Source of the DNA: Erythrobacter sp. SG61-1L
GTDB lineage: Bacteria; Pseudomonadota; Alphaproteobacteria; Sphingomonadales; Sphingomonadaceae
Direction: 5' to 3'
Assembly (NCBI RefSeq): GCF_001305965.1
Contig: NZ_JXQC01000003.1
Coordinates: 2,752,861-2,816,860 of the forward strand
DNA length: 64,000 nucleotides
Shown here: positions 1 through 8,108 of the stretch, piece after piece
Numbering within the stretch: position 1 is the stretch's first letter
Layout of the letters: every line of letters starts with the position of its first letter
The notes under the pieces: model-generated
Database searches by the model: none
The model's input: only the letters and a program-made list of their open reading frames with translations
What the model was told of the DNA's origin: nothing
Program-made: the position numbers and the translations under genes

Positions 1-546
1 GATTTCGTCGTCCACGCCATCGGCTTTTCCGACAAGAACGAACTGCGCGGGAAATTCGTCGACACCAGCCTCGACAATTTCCTGATGACGATGAACATCT
101 CGGCCTACAGCCTCGTCGCCGTGTCGCAGCGCGCCGCGCGGATGATGCCGAATGGCGGTTCGATCCTCACCCTCACCTATTACGGCGCCGAAAAGGTCGT
201 GCCGCATTACAATGTGATGGGCGTGGCCAAGTCCGCGCTGGAAACCAGCGTGAAATATCTCGCCAACGATCTGGGGCCGGACAATATCCGGGTGAACGCC
301 ATTTCGGCCGGCCCGATCAAGACGCTGGCCGCCAGCGGCATTGGCGATTTCCGCTACATCCTGAAGTGGAACGAATATAATTCGCCGCTGCGCCGCAACG
401 TCACCATCGAAGATGTGGGCGGTGCGGGCCTCTACATGCTGTCTGACCTGTCCTCGGGCGTGACCGGAGAAATCCACCATGTCGATTCGGGCTATAATGT
501 CGTCGGCATGAAGCAAGTGGACGCGCCGGACATCTCGCTCGTCTGA
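1..546 (+). CDS. fabI: Enoyl-[ACP] reductase FabI, 3' part
   Basis: The reading frame is open from base 1, so the N-terminus lies outside the window; 181 residues are visible. FabI performs the last, NADH-dependent reduction of each fatty-acid elongation cycle in the cytoplasm. The fragment starts with the family signature HAIGFSDK followed by ELRGKFVDTS, and carries the catalytic Tyr-x6-Lys pair (Tyr70 and Lys77 of the fragment, in PHYNVMGVAK), then the NDLGPDNIRVNAISAGPIKTL stretch that shapes the substrate loop. It is an SDR-fold protein of the FabI type, not FabG, because of the HAIGF box and the Tyr-x6-Lys spacing. No target-site peculiarity can be judged without the N-terminal half. Confidence 0.95.
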   Translation, partial: DFVVHAIGFSDKNELRGKFVDTSLDNFLMTMNISAYSLVAVSQRAARMMPNGGSILTLTYYGAEKVVPHYNVMGVAKSALETSVKYLANDLGPDNIRVNAISAGPIKTLAASGIGDFRYILKWNEYNSPLRRNVTIEDVGGAGLYMLSDLSSGVTGEIHHVDSGYNVVGMKQVDAPDISLV

Positions 547-631
547 TCCGGCTGGCACTGCCCGCTCGGGCGCGATGGACTCAGCTTGTGTTCGTGATAT
601 GTTCCATATCGCGAATCGAGGGAGACAAGTC

Positions 632-1030
632 ATGCGTCAGGGCGGGTGCCAGTGCGGCACAGTGAGATACGCAATCGAAGGCGATCCGGTGCATCACGCA
701 TTGTGTCATTGCGCGGATTGCCGCGCTTCGGCGGGTGCGCCGATGGTGGCATGGCTCGCCGTGAAGGAAAGCCAGTTGCACCTGCTTTCGGGCGAGCTTT
801 CGACTTATGAAGGCAAGAACGGCGCCCTGCGCCAGTTCTGCCCCCTTTGCGGCACTGGCCTGTTCTATCGCAACGAAGCCGTGATGCCGGGGCTGGTGGA
901 TATCCAGTCCGCCACGCTGGACGATACGGCCAGGCTGGTTCCGGGCGCCCATATCCAATGCGCCGAGCGGCTGCCCTGGATGACGATGCTGGGCGAATTG
1001 CCGGAATTCGAACGCTTCCCGGGCGGTTAG
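632..1030 (+). CDS. GFA-domain (glutathione-dependent formaldehyde-activating-like) protein
   Basis: A 132-residue small zinc protein. The ATG at 632 is preceded by a GGGAG ribosome site at about 619-623; an upstream in-frame start at 575 would add a poorly conserved tail. The Cys pattern of the GFA fold is complete: Cys6 and Cys8 (CQC), Cys25, Cys27 and Cys30 (CHCADC), and Cys70 and Cys73 (CPLC), which bind two zinc ions. GFA proteins include S-(hydroxymethyl)glutathione synthase and centromere-protein-V-like proteins, but most bacterial members have no established substrate, so the formaldehyde role is not assured. It stands alone, convergent with wecC and separated from it by a palindromic repeat. 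Confidence 0.85.
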   Translation: MRQGGCQCGTVRYAIEGDPVHHALCHCADCRASAGAPMVAWLAVKESQLHLLSGELSTYEGKNGALRQFCPLCGTGLFYRNEAVMPGLVDIQSATLDDTARLVPGAHIQCAERLPWMTMLGELPEFERFPGG

Positions 1031-1057
1031 CGCTTGCTCGCCACTGTTTGGCGTGGC

Positions 1058-1142
1058 TCGTCATTGCGAGCATAGCGAAGCAATCATGGCCTGACGTGTT
1101 ACGCCCCGGATTGCTGCGGGGCGTTGCCCCTCGCAATGACGA
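1058..1142. repeat. Intergenic palindromic repeat element with 13-bp inverted ends
   Basis: The ends TCGTCATTGCGAG (1058-1070) and CTCGCAATGACGA (1130-1142) are perfect inverted repeats. The inner part reads AGCGAAGCAATCATGG on the left, with GGATTGCTGCGGGG on the right. This looks like the widespread dispersed GTCATTGCGAG...GAAGCAATC family of intergenic palindromes seen in several alphaproteobacteria. It lies between the convergent GFA and wecC genes and could also act as a bidirectional terminator. Confidence 0.7.
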
Positions 1143-1148
1143 AGGGGA

Positions 1149-2459
1149 TCAACCCGCCAGCCGCTCGGGCTGTTCTTCCGCTGCCGCGAACGGATCCGGC
1201 TGATCGGGCCAGATGCCGCGCGTATCGTAAACCCGCTTGCCGATGCGCTTTTCCAGCGGGACATTCTTGAACGCATCGTGGTCCACCAGCACGATCAGCA
1301 CGCCGCATGTGGCGAGCGCGGTTTCCAGATCGACCTTGGTGGCGCCGGTGCCCTGATATTCGATCGGCAGTTCCGGCGTATGCGGTTCCACCACATGGAT
1401 GCGCGAGCCATATTTGCGCGCCAGCGTAGCCGAGACGAGCCGGGCCGGGCTTTCGCGGAAATCGTCGATATTCGCCTTGAAGGCGAGGCCGAGGCAGGCG
1501 ACCTTTTCGCCCGGCGCGGCATCCACCAAAGCCGAAGCGCGTGCGATCACGTGGCGGATCTTGCCGTCATTCACCCCGCGCGCCGTCTGGATCAGGGGTG
1601 TCTGTTCACGCGCGCCATGGACGATGAACCACGGGTCCACCGCGATGCAATGCCCGCCCACGCCCGGGCCGGGCTGCAGGATGTTCACGCGCGGATGGCG
1701 ATTGGCCAGCCGGATCACTTCCCACACATCCAGCCCCATTGCGTCGGCGACGATGGAAAGTTCATTGGCGAAGGCGATGTTGATGTCGCGATAGGCGTTT
1801 TCGACCAGCTTGGTCATTTCCGCGCTGCGCGCATCGGTGGTGATGCATTCGCCGCGCACGAAGCGCTGGTAGAATGCCGCCGCCTTCTCCGCGCATTCGG
1901 GCGTCAGGCCGCCGATGGACCGGTCATTATGAATCAGTTCGACCAGGATCTTCCCCGGCAGCACACGTTCCGGGCAATAGGCCATGGCGATATCCGCCTT
2001 GCCCTGCACAAGGCCCGGCAGCTTCAGGTCAGGCCGTTCCGCGGCGATCACGTCGCGCATCTGCTCGGTCGTGCCGACGGGCGAGGTCGATTCGAGAATC
2101 ACTGTGTCGCCCGGCTTCAGCACTTTCGCGACCTGCCGCGTGGCGGCCAGCACATAGGAAATATCCGGCGTGTGGCGCCCGTCCTTCTCGAAGGGTGTCG
2201 GCACGGCGATCACGAAAACATCCGCAGGTTCGACAGCAGTGGACGCCCGCAGCATCCCGTTGCGCACCACGGCCTGCACCAGCGCATCCAGATCGACTTC
2301 CTCGATATGGATTTCGCCGCGGTTGATCGTTTCGACGACCTTTTCGGAAATATCGACGCCCAGCACTTTCATGCCGGATCGCGCGATCACTGCGGCTGTG
2401 GGCAGGCCGATATATCCCAGGCCAACCATGCAGACTGCAGGAGCTTCACTCGAACGCAT
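1149..2459 (-). CDS. wecC: UDP-N-acetyl-D-mannosamine dehydrogenase
   Basis: 436 residues. It oxidises UDP-ManNAc to UDP-ManNAcA with two NAD+, feeding a surface polysaccharide. The N-terminal Rossmann domain begins MVGLGYIGLPTA (Gly13-x-Gly15), the catalytic Cys271 is in GGHCIAVDP, and the C-terminal UDP-binding domain carries CLGLAFKANIDDFRESP. The start at 2459 is chosen because the Rossmann strand follows directly, as in the family; an in-frame start at 2543 would add 28 unlikely residues. It lies downstream of wecB on the same strand and the two form a two-step pathway. No glycosyltransferase for the product is linked here. Confidence 0.93.
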   Translation of the reverse strand: MRSSEAPAVCMVGLGYIGLPTAAVIARSGMKVLGVDISEKVVETINRGEIHIEEVDLDALVQAVVRNGMLRASTAVEPADVFVIAVPTPFEKDGRHTPDISYVLAATRQVAKVLKPGDTVILESTSPVGTTEQMRDVIAAERPDLKLPGLVQGKADIAMAYCPERVLPGKILVELIHNDRSIGGLTPECAEKAAAFYQRFVRGECITTDARSAEMTKLVENAYRDINIAFANELSIVADAMGLDVWEVIRLANRHPRVNILQPGPGVGGHCIAVDPWFIVHGAREQTPLIQTARGVNDGKIRHVIARASALVDAAPGEKVACLGLAFKANIDDFRESPARLVSATLARKYGSRIHVVEPHTPELPIEYQGTGATKVDLETALATCGVLIVLVDHDAFKNVPLEKRIGKRVYDTRGIWPDQPDPFAAAEEQPERLAG

Positions 2460-2549
2460 GCGGATTCCCTCACTAGACGGGGAAATCCTTTGCGCCGGAA
2501 GGGTAAAGATAGAGGTAACGATGCCCTTGCGCACCGTTCCCACTACCCC

Positions 2550-3677
2550 TCAGCCGCGCGCGGCCAGCAGGTCCACGATGCGCTGCGCGCTCTTGCCGTC
2601 ACCGAAGGGATTATGCGCCCGCGCCATGGCGCCATAGGCAATCGGATCGTCCAGCAGGCGGAAGGTTTCGGCCACGATCCTGTTCGTATCGGTGCCCACC
2701 AGCTTGGCGGTGCCGGCCTCTACCCCTTCGGGCCGTTCGGTCGTCTCGCGCATGACCAGCACGGGCTTGCCCAGGGCCGGCGCTTCTTCCTGCACGCCGC
2801 CGCTATCGGTCAGCATCAGATAGGAAAGGCCGATCAGCCGGGCGAAATGCGGATAATCCAGCGGTTCGATCAGCGCGACATTGTCCAGCCCGGCCAGTTC
2901 GCCCTGCATCACCGTGCGGACATTGGGGTTGAGATGGACGGGATAGATCACCGCCACATCATCGCGCGCGGCGATCCGGCGGATCGCTTCGGCGATGTTC
3001 ATCATGCCCGCGCCGAAATTCTCGCGCCGGTGGCTGGTGACGCCGATGATCTTCTTGCCGGCAAAGCGCTGTTCCAGTTCGGCAAGGCCACTCGCCAGCT
3101 CCGGCTCTGCCTCGATCCGGCGGGTGATCCAGTACAGTGCATCGATCACCGTATTGCCGGTGACATGCACTGTTGCCGGATCGACATTTTCCGCCAGCAG
3201 TGCCTTCGCGGATGTCTCGGTGGGGGCGCAGTGCAGCGCCGCGATCGTGCCGATGATCTTGCGATTGACCTCTTCCGGCCAGGGATGATGGATATTGCCG
3301 CTGCGCAGCCCGGCTTCCACGTGGCAGACGGGAATCTTGCGGTAATAGGCGGCCAGCGCGCCCGCCATGGCCGTGGCCGTATCGCCCTGCACCACCACCC
3401 AGCGCGGCTTTTCCGCATCGAGCACCTTGCCGATTTCGGTGAGCAGCGCTGCGGTGAGCGAATCCAGCGTCTGGTCCGGCTGCATCAGGTCCAGATCGTA
3501 TTCGGGCGAGAGCCGCGCGATTTCCAGCACCTGATCCAGCATCCCGCGGTGCTGCCCCGTGACGCAGACGCGCGAGACGAAGCGGCTGTCCGCCGCCAGC
3601 GCGTGGATCAGGGGGAAGAGCTTGATCGCCTCTGGCCGGGTGCCGAAGACAGTGAGGATGCGTTGCGTGCCAGACAT
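2550..3677 (-). CDS. wecB: UDP-N-acetylglucosamine 2-epimerase (non-hydrolysing)
   Basis: 375 residues, the normal family length. It interconverts UDP-GlcNAc and UDP-ManNAc in the cytoplasm, supplying WecC, whose gene follows 90 bp downstream. Visible signatures are the N-terminal TVFGTRPEAIKLFPLI, VVQGDTATAM, VEAGLRSGNIHHPWPEEVNR, the HRRENFG loop and LTDSGGVQEEAPALGKPVLVMRETTERPE with the active-site region. The ATG at 3677 has a GGGGCGGGCC leader. Together with wecC this implies a ManNAcA-containing exopolysaccharide or capsule; the other genes of such a pathway are not in the window. Confidence 0.95.
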   Translation of the reverse strand: MSGTQRILTVFGTRPEAIKLFPLIHALAADSRFVSRVCVTGQHRGMLDQVLEIARLSPEYDLDLMQPDQTLDSLTAALLTEIGKVLDAEKPRWVVVQGDTATAMAGALAAYYRKIPVCHVEAGLRSGNIHHPWPEEVNRKIIGTIAALHCAPTETSAKALLAENVDPATVHVTGNTVIDALYWITRRIEAEPELASGLAELEQRFAGKKIIGVTSHRRENFGAGMMNIAEAIRRIAARDDVAVIYPVHLNPNVRTVMQGELAGLDNVALIEPLDYPHFARLIGLSYLMLTDSGGVQEEAPALGKPVLVMRETTERPEGVEAGTAKLVGTDTNRIVAETFRLLDDPIAYGAMARAHNPFGDGKSAQRIVDLLAARG

Positions 3678-3739
3678 GGCCCGCCCCTTAGCGCTTCAAT
3701 GGTTAAGGCCCGCTTTTTCGAGAGGCCTGGGCTCGCGCC

Positions 3740-4318
3740 TTACTGGCCGCCCTGCGGCGTAGCGGCGGCAGGTTCCTCGCCGGGCAGCGGAGCGTCGCGC
3801 TCAGCCTTCAGGCGCGCCTCATATTCCTTTTCGATCTGTTCGACCCGCGCCTGTTCTGCGGCGGCATCTGCATCGATCGTTTCAAGCCGCTTGGCGCGTT
3901 CTTCCTCGATCAGCTGGCTGAAGCGAATGTCGGAACTGCCATGCTTTTCCTTGTAGGCCGCATCGATCAGCTGCGAGGTACAGCCGGTCCAGCCGCCATA
4001 GCCAGAGGGGGAGCAAGACATGGTGCCGAAGGCGCCCACGGTCTCATAGGCTTCCACCCGATTGGCCCATGCTTCGTTGGCGGGCGATTCGCTCTGCCGC
4101 AGGGCTTCGGGAATGCGATAGCGTTCGCTTTCCGCCTTGCGGGCGCAAACCACGATTTCATTGCCGCTGGAGGCCGGGCAGGGATCATCCCCATAGACGA
4201 TCAGCTGATTTACGGTTTCGCCCGCTACCTCGATCGGACCGACCTGCGCGAAGGCGGGGGCAGAACCGGCGAACAGCACGGACGGAACTGCGAGGACGGC
4301 AAGGCTAAGGCGTTTCAT
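3740..4318 (-). CDS. Secreted hypothetical protein, sphingomonad type
   Basis: 192 residues, function not recognised. A Sec signal peptide is clear (MKRLSLAVLAVPSVLFAGSA, then AFAQ, cleavage near residue 25). The mature protein carries a two-Cys segment DDPCPASSGNEIVVCARK followed by ERYRIPEALR, a pattern I recognise from small secreted proteins of sphingomonads, and a second Cys pair around MSCSPSGYGGWTGCTS. The C-terminal third is a charged helical stretch rich in Glu, Ala and Arg, probably coiled coil, ending in a Pro/Gly tail. The start at 4318 was chosen because the signal peptide begins there. It stands alone between the coq7 hairpin and wecB. Confidence 0.7.
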   Translation of the reverse strand: MKRLSLAVLAVPSVLFAGSAPAFAQVGPIEVAGETVNQLIVYGDDPCPASSGNEIVVCARKAESERYRIPEALRQSESPANEAWANRVEAYETVGAFGTMSCSPSGYGGWTGCTSQLIDAAYKEKHGSSDIRFSQLIEEERAKRLETIDADAAAEQARVEQIEKEYEARLKAERDAPLPGEEPAAATPQGGQ

Positions 4319-4391
4319 CGTGTCTCTCCGATGCGGCACGGCCGCAGGCAAATCTCGTTCGCCCTTACAGGGCATGATCCGCAGTGAACAT

Positions 4392-4439
4392 GATCTGAAG
4401 CAATAACGGCTGCAAGCCCCGCAGCCTTTGCTTCAGATC
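4392..4439 (-). terminator. Long hairpin over the coq7 stop codon
   Basis: A 12-bp perfect arm pair (4392-4403 and 4428-4439, GATCTGAAGCAA and its complement) encloses a second 6-bp pair GGCTGC/GCAGCC (4408-4413 and 4421-4426) with a 7-base loop. The right arm overlaps the coq7 stop codon. No U-tract follows, so it may act as an RNA 3'-end stabiliser or a Rho-linked terminator rather than an intrinsic one. Confidence 0.6.
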
Positions 4440-4948
4440 CGTTCCGACAGGCGAATGGCCAGCTTGCAGCCCAGCCGGATCGCGCCGGACAGCAGCGGAT
4501 AGGCGGGCGCACGCTCAGCCCCGGCGGCGAGGGCGGCATCGCGATGTTCGCGCTCGTCCTCGCGGAAATCCTCGATCACCGCGGCCAGTTCCGGGTCTTC
4601 GCCGTCCCGCGCCAGTTCTTCCAACTGGCTGGTGTAATGACGGTCAATCTCTTCTTCCACCGCGGCGGTGCAGGCCATCGCCGCTTCCGGCCCGATCAGT
4701 GCGGTTGCCGCGCCCAGCGCGAAACCGGCAACCGACCAGAAGGGCTGCAGCGCAGTAGGGCGCACGCCCCTTTCGGCCAGCATGGCATTGAACCGGGCAA
4801 GGTGATCGTCCTCCTGCGCGGCCATGGCGCGGATTTCGGTGGCGTGCGGCCCGCGCTCGCCCAAAACGGCAAGCTGCCCGGCATAGATGCGCGTGGCGCC
4901 ATATTCGCCGGCCTGATCGACCCGGATCATGCGTTTGGTGTCGGCCAT
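4433..4948 (-). CDS. coq7: Demethoxyubiquinone hydroxylase, Coq7 family
   Basis: 171 residues. A di-iron monooxygenase that hydroxylates 5-demethoxyubiquinone in ubiquinone synthesis, peripheral to the inner membrane. The two repeats of iron ligands are visible: Glu in DQAGEYGA, the ExxH in QEDDHLARFN, Glu in AAVEEEIDRHY and the ExxH in FREDEREHRD. The ATG at 4948 overlaps the dsbB stop (ATGA), so translation is probably coupled. It is last in a ctpA-dsbB-coq7 unit. The frame stays open upstream into dsbB, but that extension is out-of-frame dsbB sequence and not part of the protein. Confidence 0.93.
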   Translation of the reverse strand: MADTKRMIRVDQAGEYGATRIYAGQLAVLGERGPHATEIRAMAAQEDDHLARFNAMLAERGVRPTALQPFWSVAGFALGAATALIGPEAAMACTAAVEEEIDRHYTSQLEELARDGEDPELAAVIEDFREDEREHRDAALAAGAERAPAYPLLSGAIRLGCKLAIRLSERI

Positions 4949-5415
4949 CACGCCTTCCTGCGCAGCAGCGCCAGAGCAAGCAGGGCCCCGGCCGTGGAGA
5001 TCAGGAAGTTGTAACCTGCCAGCGAGATGCCGAACAGTTCCCATTGCGCCACATCGCAGCGGATGATCGGCGCGGACATGATCGCATCCAGCGGATCGGC
5101 CCCGCCCGACGAGATCGAGGAACAGGTGGTGAAGCCTTCCCACCAGCCATATTCCACACCCGCGTGATAGGCGCCGATCAGGCCGGAAACGAGCACGGCC
5201 AGCGCGGTCAGCCCGACCCAGAGCCGCTTGGGCGGCAGGACGAAGGCCAGCAGCCCCAGCACCACCGCCGCGAAATGGGCGTAACGCTGCCACCAGCACA
5301 TTTCGCAAGGGTAGAGGCCGAAGCCATATTCGGAGATATAGGCCCCGGCCAGCAGGGCCACGGGCACGCCCAGCGCAAGCGCATGTGCCTGGGTGAGAGA
5401 TTTGCCGGTCGCCAT
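4948..5415 (-). CDS. dsbB: Disulfide bond formation protein DsbB family
   Basis: 155 residues with four predicted membrane helices. DsbB re-oxidises periplasmic DsbA and passes the electrons to quinones. The first redox pair is Cys37-x2-Cys40 (PCEMCWWQRY), the second Cys98 and Cys120 in the periplasmic loop, followed by the conserved WELFGISLAGYN before the last helix. Its neighbours, a quinone biosynthesis gene (coq7) and a periplasmic protease (ctpA), fit the envelope and quinone theme. It overlaps coq7 by four bases and follows ctpA by 22 bp. Confidence 0.92.
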   Translation of the reverse strand: MATGKSLTQAHALALGVPVALLAGAYISEYGFGLYPCEMCWWQRYAHFAAVVLGLLAFVLPPKRLWVGLTALAVLVSGLIGAYHAGVEYGWWEGFTTCSSISSGGADPLDAIMSAPIIRCDVAQWELFGISLAGYNFLISTAGALLALALLRRKA

Positions 5416-5437
5416 CGCAATCGCCCCCTTCTTCGCG

Positions 5438-6775
5438 TTACGGCCGCAGCGCCATGGCGCTGCCCGTAGTGCGGCGCAGGGTGGAGAGCGCGTAATAGAG
5501 CTGGAAGTCCTTGATGCCCTTTTCTTCCAGTTCTTCCGGCGTCATCTTGAAACGCGGATCGACTTCCTTGTCCTTTTCGAGCTGCTTGTCGTCCAGATCC
5601 ACCTCGTTGATCAGGTGCTTGCGCAGATCGGATTCGCGCAGGGCGAATTTGGCGCGCTTGGCGGCATCGGGATCGGAAAGCTGCGGCACACGGATGTCCG
5701 GCTCGATCCCGCCTTCCTGCACCGAACGGCCCGACGGCGTGTAATACCGCGCGGTGGTCAGCTTGATCGCACTGTCGGACGTCAGCTTCAGCAGCGTCTG
5801 AACGCTGCCCTTGCCGAAGCTGGTTTCACCCATGATCAGCGCGCGGTGCTGATCCTGCAGCGCGCCGGCAACGATTTCGGACGCCGAGGCCGAACCGACA
5901 TCGATCAGCACGATCATCGGCAGCTTGGGCGCAATATCGCCGGGGAACACGGTTTCCGCATCGAAGGAGATGTCCTCTTTCTTGTTGCGTCCGCGCTGGG
6001 ATACGATCTGGCCCTTGGTCAGGAACAGGTCCGACAGGGCGACAGCCTCGTCCAGCGAGCCGCCGGGGTTGGACCGCAGATCCAGCACCAGCCCGCTGAT
6101 CCGGCCGCCGGCTTCCTCGCGCAGGGCAGCAATCGCCGCGCGCACATCATTGCCGACATCCTTCGAAAATTCGTTCACCGAAATCACGCCGATGGCGCCA
6201 TCTTCCAGCTTGTAGGTCACCGGCTCCAGCTCGATGACGCCGCGCGTCACGGTCACGTCGAACGGTTCCTCGCGGCCAGCGCGGAAGATGGTCAGCCGCA
6301 CGCTGGTATCTGCAGGGCCGCGCATCTGGGCCACGGCCTCGTCCAGCGTCTGGCCGTAGATCAGCTTGCCGTCGATATGAGTGATGAAATCGCCCGCCTT
6401 GAGGCCGGCCTTTTCCGCCGGGCTGCCCTTCATCGGCGAGATGATCTTCACCGCGCCATCGTCCATCCCGACCGAAATGCCGAGGCCCTGATAATTGCCG
6501 TCGATCAGCGTATCGAGGCGATTCAGGGCTTCCCCTTCGAGATAGGCAGAATGCGGGTCGAGCGCGCTCAGCATCCCGTCAAGCGCGCCCTTGATCAGCA
6601 CATCGTCATCCACCGGATCGACATAGAATGCCTTGATCCGCTGATAGACTGCAAAGAGCTTTCCGAATTCAGGTGCCGCACGGCCTTCCACCTGCGCAAG
6701 CCCGGCCGTGGTTGCCGGAATCAGTGCCACCGCCGTAACCAGCGCGGCGGATCGGAAAAGCTGGACGAATTTCAT
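5438..6775 (-). CDS. ctpA: S41 carboxy-terminal processing protease CtpA
   Basis: 445 residues, periplasmic. A signal peptide (residues 1-27) precedes an N-terminal helical part, a PDZ domain (about 90-175, with the GLGISVGMDDGAVKI start) and the S41 catalytic domain. The GSASASEI box at 294-301 holds the nucleophilic Ser, and Lys322 and Gln326 are in SFGKGSVQT. CtpA proteases trim exported proteins and, in several Proteobacteria, peptidoglycan hydrolases. It lies directly downstream of an EnvC-like LytM protein, a common pairing that suggests joint control of septal or side-wall hydrolysis. Confidence 0.93.
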   Translation of the reverse strand: MKFVQLFRSAALVTAVALIPATTAGLAQVEGRAAPEFGKLFAVYQRIKAFYVDPVDDDVLIKGALDGMLSALDPHSAYLEGEALNRLDTLIDGNYQGLGISVGMDDGAVKIISPMKGSPAEKAGLKAGDFITHIDGKLIYGQTLDEAVAQMRGPADTSVRLTIFRAGREEPFDVTVTRGVIELEPVTYKLEDGAIGVISVNEFSKDVGNDVRAAIAALREEAGGRISGLVLDLRSNPGGSLDEAVALSDLFLTKGQIVSQRGRNKKEDISFDAETVFPGDIAPKLPMIVLIDVGSASASEIVAGALQDQHRALIMGETSFGKGSVQTLLKLTSDSAIKLTTARYYTPSGRSVQEGGIEPDIRVPQLSDPDAAKRAKFALRESDLRKHLINEVDLDDKQLEKDKEVDPRFKMTPEELEEKGIKDFQLYYALSTLRRTTGSAMALRP

Positions 6776-6889
6776 CTCAATGGCACCTTGAACACTTGTG
6801 CGACCGGCACATTTCGGCGCGCTTGTATCGCGCGCGGCAGCTTAACGCCAGATGAGGGCGCGGGAAGCGAAATTCCGTGCAGGGCAGGC

Positions 6890-8104
6890 CTAACCAAGGA
6901 ATTCCAGCGGATTGACCGGCGTGCCTTCACGCCGCAATTCCAGCGTGATGAGCGGGCGGGTCGGCCCGGCAATGCCCAGCGGCGCGCCGCCCACCAATTG
7001 CTGGCCCACGGCAACGTCCACCCGCGCCATGCCTGTTACCAGCGTGGTCCAGCCGCCTTCATGTTCGATAATCGCGATCCGGCCATATCCGCGATAGGGC
7101 CCGGCAAAGACCACGCGGCCCGCCGCCGGGGCCACTACCTGTGCACCCGCGCGCGGGGCCAGCGTAAGGCCCTGCGTCAGCGCGCCGCCCGATGTGGGCG
7201 CGCCGAACCCCGTGACAGTGCGGCCTGCCACCGGAAGCTGATAGCCCACGGGCGCACGCACGGCCGTGGCGGCCTGCGTTTCCTGCGAGACGACGCGTGA
7301 TTCTTCCGGGCGCGGCGGACGGATGATCGGGCCGGACAATGCGGCAAGCTGCTCGCGCAGATTCCCCGCCGCATCCAGCGTTGCCACCAGCGTATCGAGA
7401 TCGCGTGCTTCCTCTGCCAGCGCAAGCGCCCGCTCCGCCTCTCGCGCGGCATCCCCGCTCGCCCGGCGCGCATCGAGCCGCTGGCGGGTTTCAAGCGCGG
7501 CCAGTTCCTTGCGCCGCGATTCGAGCAGGCCTTCATTCTGGCGCAGATCGGCCAATGCCCGTTCCGCCTGCCGTTGCAGGGCTTTGCCGCGCGCCAGCTC
7601 GCCCCGAAGGGCCGCAGTACGGTGCTGCACTTCGGGCACGGTGGAGCCAAGCATGGCGCGCAGATAGACCATTTCCTTCACCGAGCCGGGACGCATGACC
7701 GACAGGGCAAGCGGACGGCGGGAAAAGCGCTGCAGCGCAGCGGTTAGCCGCACCACCGGCTTCTGGCGCTGAGCCAGCCGCGCAGCCAGCGCCCGGCGCT
7801 GCCCGTCAATCAGGGAGAGCCTCGCCTCTGCCGCTGCGATGGTAGCTTCCGATTCCTGGATACGGGCGGCAAGGGCTGCTGCCTGACGGGTGGTCTTCTC
7901 CACTGCCTCTCCCGCGCGGGCAGCCTCGCCTTCCAGCACTTTCGCCCGCGCCTCTGCCGATTGACGGTCCTTCAGCGCGCGACTGATTGCCTGCCGGGTC
8001 TCGTCCACGCTGGCAAAGCCTGCATCGCGCTGGGCCGAAGCCCCCGCCGAAAGCAGGGCCGCCAGCAGCAGCGGGACAAGGACAAGGCGTGCGCGCATTC
8101 GCAT
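6890..8104 (-). CDS. envC: EnvC-like murein hydrolase activator with degenerate LytM domain
   Basis: 404 residues. After a signal peptide there are two long Arg/Ala/Glu-rich coiled-coil stretches (about 30-130 and 160-265), then a Pro-rich linker and a C-terminal M23/LytM domain. The zinc ligands of active M23 enzymes are lost: the usual HxxxD is TQGLTLAP and the usual HxH is LITLELR. That is the hallmark of EnvC, which does not cut peptidoglycan itself but switches on septal amidases. The start at 8104 or 8098 follows the rlmH stop by only a few bases. No amidase gene is in the window. Confidence 0.85.
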   Translation of the reverse strand: MRMRARLVLVPLLLAALLSAGASAQRDAGFASVDETRQAISRALKDRQSAEARAKVLEGEAARAGEAVEKTTRQAAALAARIQESEATIAAAEARLSLIDGQRRALAARLAQRQKPVVRLTAALQRFSRRPLALSVMRPGSVKEMVYLRAMLGSTVPEVQHRTAALRGELARGKALQRQAERALADLRQNEGLLESRRKELAALETRQRLDARRASGDAAREAERALALAEEARDLDTLVATLDAAGNLREQLAALSGPIIRPPRPEESRVVSQETQAATAVRAPVGYQLPVAGRTVTGFGAPTSGGALTQGLTLAPRAGAQVVAPAAGRVVFAGPYRGYGRIAIIEHEGGWTTLVTGMARVDVAVGQQLVGGAPLGIAGPTRPLITLELRREGTPVNPLEFLG

Positions 8105-8108
8105 GACG

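Noticed and set aside
2460-2543. An earlier start for wecC at 2543
   Set aside because: It would add 28 residues without similarity to WecC and begins only 6 bp from wecB; the start at 2459 has a GAGGGA ribosome site.
1278-3956. A long open frame on the plus strand opposite wecB and wecC
   Set aside because: It is the antisense shadow of the two high-GC minus-strand genes; it has no domain, and its composition (His, Arg, Gly rich) is that of a shadow frame.
5393-7300. A long plus-strand open frame opposite ctpA
   Set aside because: Antisense shadow of ctpA and the envC-like gene; the minus-strand proteins have full catalytic or family motifs.
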